IMG/VR virus record: IMGVR_UViG_3300006919_000623
Coordinates: 1-20,225 of that record
Length of the DNA stretch: 20,225 nucleotides
Origin: a virus
Reading direction: 5' to 3' (one strand)
Made by a program: the position numbers and the translations under genes. Under the pieces are notes generated by a model that was not told the DNA's origin, did no database searches, and saw only the letters and a list, made by a program, of their open reading frames with translations. Shown here piece after piece: positions 13,537-20,225 of the stretch (position 1 is the stretch's first letter; every line of letters begins with the position of its first letter).

Positions 13537-13983
13537 ATGATTGACTTGAAAACTATTCTTGCTATGTGGCAAGAGGATTGCATTATTGATAACAGCAAAC
13601 TAGATGCTACTTCTAGAGATACTCCTAAATTACATGCTAAATATCTTCAGCTACTAGCCGAGGCTAAGCTTATGAAGAAGAAGGCAGAGTTTACACAGAA
13701 AAATTTGCTCAAAGAAAAATGGCTTTATTATAATGGTAAAATGGATCAAGATGAATTAACTGAAAAGGGATGGGATCCTGATCCTTTTAATGGGTTGCGT
13801 ATCCTCAAAGGCGAGATGGATTACTACTATGATTCAGATCCAGAGATCCAGCAGTCCGAAGAAAAAATAGAATACTGGAAGACAGTTATAGATAGTCTTA
13901 CAGATATAATTGATAACTTAAAATGGAGACATCAAACTATTTCCAATATGATTCGTTGGAGGCAGTTTGAACAAGGCGATTGA
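13537..13983 (+). CDS. uvsY: Recombination mediator UvsY
   Basis: The 148-residue protein matches T4 UvsY (137 residues), a hexameric mediator that loads UvsX recombinase onto gp32-coated single-stranded DNA. Visible similarities to T4 UvsY are the early D-x-x-I-D-N-S-K-L segment (T4 F-I-D-S-T-K-L), a middle K-x-x-L-L-K-E-K-W-L-Y-Y-N-G-K (T4 A-L-K-A-R-L-D-Y-Y-S-G-R), the D-P-E-I-Q…Y-W segment, and the end I-R-W-R-Q-F-E-Q-G-D (T4 M-R-A-F-E-A-G-K). AGGAA precedes the ATG. The TGA stop overlaps the uvsW ATG by one base (TGATG 13981-13985), so the two recombination genes are coupled. In T4 the two genes are near each other in the opposite order (uvsW first). Confidence 0.93.
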   Translation: MIDLKTILAMWQEDCIIDNSKLDATSRDTPKLHAKYLQLLAEAKLMKKKAEFTQKNLLKEKWLYYNGKMDQDELTEKGWDPDPFNGLRILKGEMDYYYDSDPEIQQSEEKIEYWKTVIDSLTDIIDNLKWRHQTISNMIRWRQFEQGD

Positions 13984-15461
13984 TGGCAGACTTTAAAGTT
14001 CAGCTAAAAGATTATAGTATGATGTATGTTGACTGCGAACGTGGTCCTGCTCAAGAACTATCCGAGTACTTTTCATTCTATGTTCCGGGTTATAAGTTTA
14101 TGCCTGCGTATAAGAATAAAGTATGGGATGGTAAGATACGTTTATATAATAATCTTACAAACGAATTAAACGCTGGATTGTTTCATTACCTTCGTAAGTT
14201 TTGTACTGAAAGAGGATATACATATGAATTAGAAGAATCCGATTACGGATCTCCTACTGATAAAAATGTAGTCGATCAAAAAGTATTTGACCAGTTTCTT
14301 CAAGTATCACACCTTCCGTTTCCACCAAGAGACTATCAGTACGACGCTGTTATTCGTTCTTTGATTTCAAATAGGGCTATACTGTTATCACCAACTGGAT
14401 CTGGTAAATCATTTATCATTTATTTGATTATGAAATATTGGATGAGTATGGTAAATGAAAAAGACAAGATTCTGATTATCGTACCGACTACTTCTTTGGT
14501 TGAACAGATGTATACTGACTTCAAAGACTATGGAATGTTAGTTGAGAACGCATGTCATAGAATTTATTCTGGTAAAGACAAAACCACTGACAAGCGTGTT
14601 ATTATTTCTACATGGCAATCAATATACAAATATCCAAAGAAATGGTTTGAACAATTTGGTATGGTAATAGGAGATGAGTGCCATGGATTTAAATCTAAGT
14701 CCCTGTCGTCAATAATGAATAAGGCTACGAAAGCAAAGTATAGATTCGGCACAACTGGCACACTCGACGGTACGCAGACACATAGACTCGTCCTTGAGGG
14801 ATTATTTGGTCCTGTGCATCAGGTTACCATGACTAAAACGTTACAAGACGAAGGAACATTGGCACCTTTAGATATTAAAGTACTTTTATTAAATTATACA
14901 GAAGAAGTGAGGAAAGACTTTGGCAACAAAACATATCAAGACGAAATTGAATTCATTATTGGAAATAATACTCGTAATAGGCTTATTCGGAATCTCGCTC
15001 TGGATGCTAAGGGAAATACTCTTGTCTTATTTAGTCGTGTGGAGGCTCATGGAAAGCCTCTCTATGATTTAATAAATAGTAAGGCAGAGGAAGGAAGAAA
15101 AGTTTTCTTTGTATCCGGTGAAGTAGCAACTTCAGATAGAGAAGCAATTCGTAAAATAGTGGAGAAACAAAATGGAGCAATTATTGTTGCAAGTCTTGGT
15201 ACCTTTAGTACTGGTATTAATATTCGGAATCTGCACAATATCGTGTTCGCTAGCCCGTCAAAGTCTCAAATTAAGGTTTTACAATCTATCGGACGAGGGT
15301 TACGCAAATCCGATGATGGACGTGAAACAACACTCTACGACATAACTGACGACTTGCACTGGCATAATAGAAAAAATTACACGTTACTTCATGGTGCAGA
15401 ACGTATAAAAATATATGACAAAGAACAATTTAAATATAAAATCATTAAGGTAGACATATGA
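13983..15461 (+). CDS. uvsW: RNA-DNA / DNA helicase UvsW
   Basis: The 492-residue protein is a superfamily 2 helicase matching T4 UvsW (503 residues), which unwinds R-loops, regresses forks and moves branches, switching replication from origin to recombination dependence. Motif I is S-P-T-G-S-G-K-S (136-143), motif II D-E-C-H (231-234), motif III T-G-T-L (258-261) and motif VI Q-S-I-G-R-G-L-R-K (434-442). The N-terminal 110 residues (with P-G-Y-K-F-M-P-A-Y and W-D-G-K-I-R-L-Y) form the substrate-recognition domain typical of UvsW. I chose ATG 13983, which overlaps the uvsY stop, rather than the TTG one codon earlier. Its TGA overlaps the next ATG (ATGA 15458-15461). Confidence 0.97.
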   Translation: MADFKVQLKDYSMMYVDCERGPAQELSEYFSFYVPGYKFMPAYKNKVWDGKIRLYNNLTNELNAGLFHYLRKFCTERGYTYELEESDYGSPTDKNVVDQKVFDQFLQVSHLPFPPRDYQYDAVIRSLISNRAILLSPTGSGKSFIIYLIMKYWMSMVNEKDKILIIVPTTSLVEQMYTDFKDYGMLVENACHRIYSGKDKTTDKRVIISTWQSIYKYPKKWFEQFGMVIGDECHGFKSKSLSSIMNKATKAKYRFGTTGTLDGTQTHRLVLEGLFGPVHQVTMTKTLQDEGTLAPLDIKVLLLNYTEEVRKDFGNKTYQDEIEFIIGNNTRNRLIRNLALDAKGNTLVLFSRVEAHGKPLYDLINSKAEEGRKVFFVSGEVATSDREAIRKIVEKQNGAIIVASLGTFSTGINIRNLHNIVFASPSKSQIKVLQSIGRGLRKSDDGRETTLYDITDDLHWHNRKNYTLLHGAERIKIYDKEQFKYKIIKVDI

Positions 15462-15892
15462 CCGAAACAATCGTAAAACAATGCCTACTCACAACCGGTG
15501 ATGAAATTGTGTGCGAGGTTGTTGATTGGGACGATGATGAAGGTCCTGGTCTTGTCATACGTAACCCTTTGAAAGTAGTTACGGTAGATAGACCTGATGG
15601 ATTACGATATCATATTTTTCGGCCTTTAATGATTATGCAACTAGAAGAAGGAACGTTTCAAACTTTAAACGCAGAACACATTCTTGTAGAAGCAACTCCT
15701 ATAAAAGAAGTGGTAAAAGAATATTACAACGCGCTAAATGTAGAAAATGATGAACGTACACCAATTGATGGCGACGAAAAATTTAAAAAGTATATGAAAA
15801 AAATTACTAAAATCCTAGATGGAGAAGATGACAGCGATGAAGATAATGTAATTAAATTATTTCCCACACCTGGTAAAGATAAATTACATTAG
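15458..15892 (+). CDS. Sm/LSm-like small protein with acidic tail
   Basis: The 144-residue protein has an N-terminal domain of about 80 residues that looks like a small beta barrel: C-L-L-T-T-G-D-E-I-V-C-E-V-V-D-W (8-23), then V-I-R-N-P-L-K-V-V and H-I-F-R-P-L-M-I-M, ending L-N-A-E-H-I-L-V-E-A. This strand pattern resembles Sm-like proteins, which I recall being annotated at this locus in marine T4-like phages. That is from memory and not verified. A helix (V-V-K-E-Y-Y-N-A-L-N) and an acidic C-terminal tail ending D-N-V-I-K-L-F-P-T-P follow. The role is unknown; Sm folds usually bind RNA or form rings, so an RNA-binding function is possible. The gene is coupled to uvsW by an ATGA overlap. Confidence 0.85.
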   Translation: MTETIVKQCLLTTGDEIVCEVVDWDDDEGPGLVIRNPLKVVTVDRPDGLRYHIFRPLMIMQLEEGTFQTLNAEHILVEATPIKEVVKEYYNALNVENDERTPIDGDEKFKKYMKKITKILDGEDDSDEDNVIKLFPTPGKDKLH

Positions 15893-15907
15893 TACTCCAG
15901 CCCACCA

Positions 15908-15922
15908 TAAAGGATACCTTTA
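15908..15922 (+). repeat. Short hairpin after Sm-like gene
   Basis: TAAAGG (15908-15913) and CCTTTA (15917-15922) are inverted copies with a 3-nt gap. It is AT-rich and lacks a following T-tract, so it is a weak candidate for termination or RNA stabilisation at the end of the uvsY-uvsW transcript. Confidence 0.35.
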
Positions 15923-15946
15923 AATTATATACAGTTTTGCCGGATT

Positions 15947-15990
15947 GTAAACCCCTAAAACGTAAAAAAAAATAAATTTTTTTAGTTTAC
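15947..15990 (+). repeat. Inverted repeat overlapping the gene 55 promoter
   Basis: GTAAAC (15947-15952) plus TAAAA (15956-15960) pair with TTTTA (15980-15984) plus GTTTAC (15985-15990), with a CCC bulge in the left arm. A simpler A/T stem (15963-15970 with 15977-15984) is an alternative fold. The right arm covers most of the -35 element. Confidence 0.45.
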
Positions 15991-16014
15991 TTTTATTAAA
16001 AAATAGTATAGAAT
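15986..16014 (+). promoter_or_regulatory. Sigma70-like promoter ahead of gene 55
   Basis: TTTACT (15986-15991, 4 of 6) and TAGAAT (16009-16014, 5 of 6) have a 17-nt spacer, with long A and T tracts upstream that could act as an UP element. The ATG of gene 55 is 24 nt downstream. The late sigma factor must be made before late transcription, so a host-type promoter makes sense here. Confidence 0.6.
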
Positions 16015-16038
16015 AGAAATATTGAATGAGGATATATT

Positions 16039-16635
16039 ATGGCCAAGAAGAAAAGCATTCACTACGTAAATAACAAAGAATTCTCACAAGCAGTTGTTGA
16101 TTATTGTACGGTAGTGAAGGAAGCAAAAGAAAAAGAATCTACGCTTCCAGTAGTTCCTAATTACATCGCACAATGCTTTCTTAAAATTGCCGAAGGCTTA
16201 TCACATAAATCTAATTTCATACGTTACACTTATCGTGAAGAGATGGTAATGGACGCAGTTGAGAATTGTCTAAAGGCTATTGAAAACTATAACATTGAAG
16301 CTGCTACACGATCAGGTAACCCTAACGCATTCGCGTATTTCACTCAAATTTCTTGGTACGCATTCTTACGTCGTATCGCAAAAGAAAAGAAACAACAAGA
16401 CATTAAACTCAAGTACCTATCACAATCTGGTATTGAACAGTATGTATTCGGAGACGTTGAAGATAAAGCTGCTAATAATGCTGTACAGCTATTTGTCGAT
16501 CAACTCAAAGATCGTATTGATAAAGTAAAAGAACGTGATACAGAGTTTCGTCAATACGTACAAGAAGAAAAGACACGTAAGAAACGAGTTATGCGTGTTG
16601 ATTCTGATCTACAAACATTTATGGATGATGAATGA
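16039..16635 (+). CDS. 55: Late-transcription sigma factor gp55
   Basis: The 198-residue protein matches T4 gp55 (185 residues), a minimal sigma70-family factor that binds host core RNA polymerase and recognises TATAAATA late promoters. The region-2-like core is seen in L-S-H-K-S-N-F-I-R-Y-T-Y-R-E-E-M-V-M-D-A-V-E-N-C-L-K-A-I-E-N (two helices, about 55-84) and the following A-F-A-Y-F-T-Q-I-S-W-Y-A-F-L-R-R-I-A-K-E-K-K (about 97-117), the DNA-melting/promoter-reading part. The C-terminus D-L-Q-T-F-M-D-D-E is hydrophobic/acidic, fitting the clamp-binding tail that lets gp45 activate late transcription in T4. The start at 16039 is preceded by GAGGATAT. The stop overlaps the gene 47 start (ATGA). 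Confidence 0.96.
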   Translation: MAKKKSIHYVNNKEFSQAVVDYCTVVKEAKEKESTLPVVPNYIAQCFLKIAEGLSHKSNFIRYTYREEMVMDAVENCLKAIENYNIEAATRSGNPNAFAYFTQISWYAFLRRIAKEKKQQDIKLKYLSQSGIEQYVFGDVEDKAANNAVQLFVDQLKDRIDKVKERDTEFRQYVQEEKTRKKRVMRVDSDLQTFMDDE

Positions 16636-17693
16636 AAATAGCTATATTGAATGACACTCATTGTGGTGTTCGCAATTCTTCTGATATTTTTTTAGATAAT
16701 GCAGATAAATTTTATAATGAAGTATTTTTCCCCTATCTCTTAGAACATAATATAAAACATATTCTTCACCTTGGTGATTACTATGACAATCGTAAGTTTA
16801 TTAACTTTAAAGCACTTACACGTAATCGTAAGATGTTTCTTCATAAGTTACGTGAGTATGGTATCACTATGGACATTATATGTGGTAACCATGATACGTA
16901 CTACAAGAATACAAATGACTTGAATTCATTAAAAGAATTACTTGGACATTATATGAATGAAGTACATATCGTAAATAGTCCTACAGTCTTAGAATATGAC
17001 GAACTAAAGATTGCAATGGTTCCATGGATTAATCCTGAGAATGAAAAAGAATACATAGAATTTATTAAAAAATGTGATGCTCCTATCCTTGGTGCTCATT
17101 TAGAACTTGATGGTTTTGAAATGATGAAAGGTATTGAAAGCACACATGGCATGGACCCTTCTATCTTCGATAGATTCGAGATGGTGTTATCAGGACACTA
17201 TCATACAAAATCAAACAAAGGTAATATCCATTACCTTGGATCACAAATGGAGTTTTTCTGGAATGACGCCCACGACAAAAAATACTTTCACATCTTGGAT
17301 ACATCAACACGTGACCTTACTCCTATCCATAACCCTCATACTTTGTTCCATCGGATCTATTATGACGATGTGGTGGCTGATTTCGGAGATTATGACGTTA
17401 CATCACTAGACAATAAATTTGTAAAAATTGTAGTAATTAATAAAAACGACCTATTTACATTCGACCGATTTGTTGATAGAATACAGAATAGGAAAATATA
17501 TGAACTCAAGATTCAAGATAATTTTTCAGAATTTATTGGAAGTAACGTAGAAGATGAAAGTGTATCTCTCGAAGATACAACATCTCTCGTTAATACATAC
17601 ATTGATAACGTGGAGACAGAGTTGGATAAAGATCGTATCAAAAAAGAAATGAACGATCTATATGTGGAAGCACAGACACTCGAAATAGCATGA
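16632..17693 (+). CDS. 47: Recombination nuclease subunit gp47 (Mre11/SbcD-like)
   Basis: The 353-residue protein matches T4 gp47 (339 residues), the metallophosphoesterase nuclease that works with ATPase gp46 to resect DNA ends for recombination-dependent replication and to degrade host DNA. All phosphoesterase motifs are visible: N-D-T-H (7-10), L-G-D-Y-Y-D (47-52), G-N-H-D (85-88), G-A-H (154-156) and G-H-Y-H (188-191), supplying the two-metal ligands. The C-terminal third is the helical region that contacts gp46. It begins by ATGA overlap with gene 55 and ends by ATGA overlap with gene 46, so 55-47-46 look translationally coupled on one transcript, probably from the promoter at 15986. Confidence 0.97.
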   Translation: MKIAILNDTHCGVRNSSDIFLDNADKFYNEVFFPYLLEHNIKHILHLGDYYDNRKFINFKALTRNRKMFLHKLREYGITMDIICGNHDTYYKNTNDLNSLKELLGHYMNEVHIVNSPTVLEYDELKIAMVPWINPENEKEYIEFIKKCDAPILGAHLELDGFEMMKGIESTHGMDPSIFDRFEMVLSGHYHTKSNKGNIHYLGSQMEFFWNDAHDKKYFHILDTSTRDLTPIHNPHTLFHRIYYDDVVADFGDYDVTSLDNKFVKIVVINKNDLFTFDRFVDRIQNRKIYELKIQDNFSEFIGSNVEDESVSLEDTTSLVNTYIDNVETELDKDRIKKEMNDLYVEAQTLEIA

Positions 17694-19414
17694 TAAAATT
17701 TACCACCTTAAAGTGGAAGAATTTTCTTTCTACAGGAAACTCTTTTACCACAGTAGACTTTACTGACTCAAAAACTACATTGGTTGTAGGCCACAATGGT
17801 GCAGGCAAATCGACCATGCTTGATGCTTTGGCATTTGCGTTATTCGGTAAAGCACATAGAAATATTAGTAAGCCTCAACTTCTTAATTCGATTAATAATA
17901 AGAATTGTGTAGTTGAAGTTCAATTCAACGTGTCTGGTTCGAACTATAAAATCGTTCGTGGTATCAGACCAAACATATTCGAGATTTGGAAAGACGGGTC
18001 TATGATAAATCAGTCCTCTCATTCCAAAGAGTACCAGAAGATCCTCGAGCAAAACATCATTAAGCTTAATCATAAAAGCTTTCACCAGATCGTCGTGCTC
18101 GGCAGTTCCTCCTTCATTCCCTTCATGCAACTTGCAGCCGGCGCTAGGCGTGATGTTATCGAGGATCTTCTGGATATTAATGTATTCTCTAAGATGAATA
18201 CTATTCTAAAAGAAAAGAATGGTTTACTCAAAGAAGATATAAAGTCTACAGAATATGATTTAGAACTCGCAAAAGAAAAGATTGACTTACAATCAAAATA
18301 TATTAAAGAGGTTGAAAGTCTTAGTAACGACCAGATTGAAAGTAAAGAACTTGAAATAAAAGATGTCAATGACGAGATACAAACATTGCAAACAAGTAAT
18401 GCTACTTTGTCAGATGAGATTGATCAAAGCTCTATTGGCTTACAAGAAGACCTTAAAAAGAATCATGATAAGAAACAAGCCTTGTTACAATACAAAGCTG
18501 AGTTCAATCAGAAGATCTCTACACTCGTTAAAGAAACAAAGTTTTATGAAGAAAATGATACATGTCCTACATGTTCTCAGGATATTGATTCAGAACTACG
18601 ATCTACAAAACTTACTAACGCCAAGACAAAAGCAGCAGAAATACAAAAAGCTTTGGATGATGTAGGTGATCAATCAACTATTGTAGAAGATGCTTTAAGT
18701 CAACTTACAAATACCTCAGAAGACATACGAAATAAAACAGCATCTATATCTTCTAACAATCGAGAAATCGTGAGGCTTCAAGGTCAGATACAAAATATCA
18801 ATGATGCAATAACAAAGATACGAGGCAATGATGGTGATGTTGCCAAGTCTAAAACTGACCTTGAATTATTAAAAGGAAAAAAAGACGATTTATTTGAAAA
18901 AAGATTGTACTTAAACGAATCTTTGAGTTATAATAGTGTTATACTAGAAATGCTTAAAGACACAGGAATTAAAACAAAAATTATTAAACAATATTTACCG
19001 GTTATAAATAAACTCGTAAATCAATACTTACAGGTTCTAGATTTCTTCGTGTCCTTTCATTTGGACGAAGCATTCTCAGAAACTATTCGATCCAGACATC
19101 GCGACGCCTTTACTTACGACTCATTTTCCGAGGGTGAGAAACAACGTATCGATCTGGCATTACTCTTTACTTGGCGTATGATAGCCAAGATGAAGAACTC
19201 GGTTGCAACAAATTTACTTATCTTGGATGAAACATTTGATTCATCTTTAGATTATGAAGGTGTTGACAATCTTATGAAGATAATACACACATTAGATGAC
19301 GATACTAACGTGTTTGTTATTTCTCATAAAGGTGATATTCTTGAAGGGAAGTTCGAAAATAAACTCGAGTTTCACAAAGAGAAGAATTTTAGTAAACTAA
19401 AAGGAAATTTATAA
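17690..19414 (+). CDS. 46: Recombination ATPase subunit gp46 (Rad50/SbcC-like)
   Basis: The 574-residue protein matches T4 gp46 (560 residues), the SMC/ABC-type ATPase partner of gp47. The order is Walker A G-H-N-G-A-G-K-S (34-41), a Q-loop segment near 133-150, a first coiled coil (about 175-285), the zinc-hook C-P-T-C (292-295), a second coiled coil (about 300-415), the ABC signature F-S-E-G-E-K-Q-R (479-486), Walker B L-L-I-L-D-E (509-514) and the H-loop V-I-S-H (about 545). Coils are short as usual for phage members. It overlaps gene 47 (ATGA 17690-17693) and gene 45 (TAATG 19412-19416). A TATAAATA inside the gene at 19003 could be a chance match or an internal late promoter for gene 45. 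Confidence 0.98.
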   Translation: MIKFTTLKWKNFLSTGNSFTTVDFTDSKTTLVVGHNGAGKSTMLDALAFALFGKAHRNISKPQLLNSINNKNCVVEVQFNVSGSNYKIVRGIRPNIFEIWKDGSMINQSSHSKEYQKILEQNIIKLNHKSFHQIVVLGSSSFIPFMQLAAGARRDVIEDLLDINVFSKMNTILKEKNGLLKEDIKSTEYDLELAKEKIDLQSKYIKEVESLSNDQIESKELEIKDVNDEIQTLQTSNATLSDEIDQSSIGLQEDLKKNHDKKQALLQYKAEFNQKISTLVKETKFYEENDTCPTCSQDIDSELRSTKLTNAKTKAAEIQKALDDVGDQSTIVEDALSQLTNTSEDIRNKTASISSNNREIVRLQGQIQNINDAITKIRGNDGDVAKSKTDLELLKGKKDDLFEKRLYLNESLSYNSVILEMLKDTGIKTKIIKQYLPVINKLVNQYLQVLDFFVSFHLDEAFSETIRSRHRDAFTYDSFSEGEKQRIDLALLFTWRMIAKMKNSVATNLLILDETFDSSLDYEGVDNLMKIIHTLDDDTNVFVISHKGDILEGKFENKLEFHKEKNFSKLKGNL

Positions 19415-20094
19415 TGGAACTATCCAGCTTTACTATGCAAACTTTGAAGAACTTCTCTTCGATCAATCCTAACTTAGTGATTCATCCAGGGAAGTCTGTT
19501 ATGACTATGTCTGAAGCTAAGAACATTCTTGCTCAGGCAACTGTACCAGAAGAATTTGATCGTACATTTGGCATATACGATCTATCAGAATTCTTATCGG
19601 TTGTAAATTTATTTGATGCAGCTAACTTAAAACTTGATGATCAGTTTGCCACAATTGGTGATACATCGGGTAGAGCAAAGATTAAGTATTTCTTTTCAGA
19701 TACAGAAATGCTTACGTCTCCAAGTAAGCCAATCAATATGCCAGATCCTGAAGTTACTTTTACTTTGGATCAAACAACACTTGCTAACCTAAAACGTGCT
19801 TCATCGGCACTTGGTCATAGTGAGGTATCGATCACTGGTTCAAACGGTGTGGTTACACTTACGGTTGTAGATACAACTAACAGTACATCGAATACTTACT
19901 CCATTGATGTTGATGGAGAATACAAGTCGGAAGACTTTAATTTCATTTTAAACATTAGTAATCTTCGAATGATTCCATCTGACTATAAAGTAGAAATATC
20001 ATCGAAGCTTATATCACAGTTCACCAGTACTTCAGATGATATGGACTTAAAGTATTGGGTAGCCCTCGAAAAGTCCTCAACCTACAAAGATTAA
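19414..20094 (+). CDS. 45: DNA polymerase sliding clamp gp45
   Basis: The 226-residue protein matches T4 gp45 (228 residues), a trimeric ring that tethers polymerase gp43 to DNA and, bound to gp55 and gp33, activates late promoters. Family traits are the N-terminal L-S-S-F-T-M-Q-T-L-K-N-F-S-S-I-N-P-N-L segment (3-21), K-S-V-M-T-M-S-E-A-K-N-I-L-A-Q-A, F-G-I-Y-D-L-S-E-F-L-S-V-V-N-L-F (47-62), and the C-terminal Y-K-V-E-I-S-S-K-L-I-S-Q-F. AAGGAAA lies 7-13 nt before the ATG, which overlaps the gene 46 stop. Its presence next to gp55 places both late-transcription activators in one transcription unit. T4 has the clamp-loader gene 44 next, but here another gene intervenes. Confidence 0.96.
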   Translation: MELSSFTMQTLKNFSSINPNLVIHPGKSVMTMSEAKNILAQATVPEEFDRTFGIYDLSEFLSVVNLFDAANLKLDDQFATIGDTSGRAKIKYFFSDTEMLTSPSKPINMPDPEVTFTLDQTTLANLKRASSALGHSEVSITGSNGVVTLTVVDTTNSTSNTYSIDVDGEYKSEDFNFILNISNLRMIPSDYKVEISSKLISQFTSTSDDMDLKYWVALEKSSTYKD

Positions 20095-20106
20095 TAGGAG
20101 ATTATT

Positions 20107-20225
20107 ATGTCAGATCACGAACAGGTTTATGATCTATGTAACCGAGTCAGCCGTTCAGCTGTAGCAGTCATTGATGCTATTACGCAGCGTGGTGGATTCA
20201 AAGGCGAAGAGCTTAGTACTATTGG
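20107..20225 (+). CDS. Uncharacterised protein, N-terminal part (3'-truncated)
   Basis: An ATG at 20107, 12 nt after gene 45 and with TAGGAG 7-12 nt upstream, opens a frame that runs off the window after about 39 codons. The visible sequence (M-S-D-H-E-Q-V-Y-D-L-C-N-R-V-S-R…F-K-G-E-E-L-S-T-I-G) is helical. It does not look like the start of the clamp-loader ATPase gp44, which occupies this place in T4. I do not recognise the family with certainty. Its location inside the replisome cluster suggests a replication- or transcription-related role. Confidence 0.75.
   Translation, partial: MSDHEQVYDLCNRVSRSAVAVIDAITQRGGFKGEELSTI

Noticed and set aside
16280-16528. Alternate-frame open frame inside gene 55
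   Set aside because: gp55 is clearly recognised in the main frame, and the alternate frame has no ribosome site or family features.

Overview
This window is a colinear, entirely plus-strand block of a T4-like myovirus genome (Caudoviricetes, contractile tail). Almost every gene is recognisable as a T4 core homologue. The order is 13-14-15-16-17-18-19-20-67-(68 position)-21-22-23, then two unrecognised small genes, a tail-tube-like gene, uvsY, uvsW, an Sm-like gene, 55, 47, 46 and 45. Joining the head/tail block directly to the recombination/replication block is the arrangement seen in the 'far' T4-like phages of marine bacteria (cyanophages, pelagiphages and relatives) rather than in T4 itself. 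The AT-rich composition fits, but no photosynthesis or other host-diagnostic gene is present, so I do not name a host. No tRNA, insertion sequence, CRISPR array or minus-strand gene is supported. No gene-free stretch exceeds 300 bases; the longest gaps are 12260-12455 and 15893-16038.

Layout. 3-323: C-terminus of a fibre-like structural protein. 365-4722: neck proteins 13 and 14, tail completion 15, and small and large terminase 16 and 17, tightly packed with overlapping or nearly abutting ends. 4817-7108: tail sheath 18 and tube 19. 7172-12259: portal 20, prohead core proteins, prohead protease 21, scaffold 22 and major capsid 23, closed by a strong terminator. 12456-12922: two orphan small genes with their own sigma70-like promoter and a terminator. 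12975-13520: a gp19-like protein, perhaps gp3. 13537-15892: UvsY, UvsW and an Sm-like protein. 16039-20094: late sigma factor gp55, the Mre11/Rad50-like nuclease gp47/gp46 and sliding clamp gp45. From 20107: the start of an unrecognised gene.

How it fits together. Exact copies of the T4 late promoter box TATAAATA lie in four short intergenic gaps, ahead of 13, 18, the gp68-position gene and the gp3-position gene. The window also encodes the sigma factor (gp55) that would read them and the clamp (gp45) that activates it in T4. In contrast, the orphan pair and gp55 are preceded by sigma70-like -35/-10 elements, as expected for genes expressed before late transcription. gp16/17 package DNA into a prohead built from 20, 22, 23 and core proteins and matured by protease 21. 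gp13, 14 and 15 join the head to the 18/19 tail. UvsY/UvsW and gp46/47 drive recombination-dependent replication with clamp gp45.

The less explained parts are the orphan pair with an imperfect inverted repeat upstream, a small basic protein whose N-terminus resembles a capsid-targeting peptide, the second tube-fold protein, the Sm-like protein with an acidic tail, and inverted repeats that overlap several promoters.
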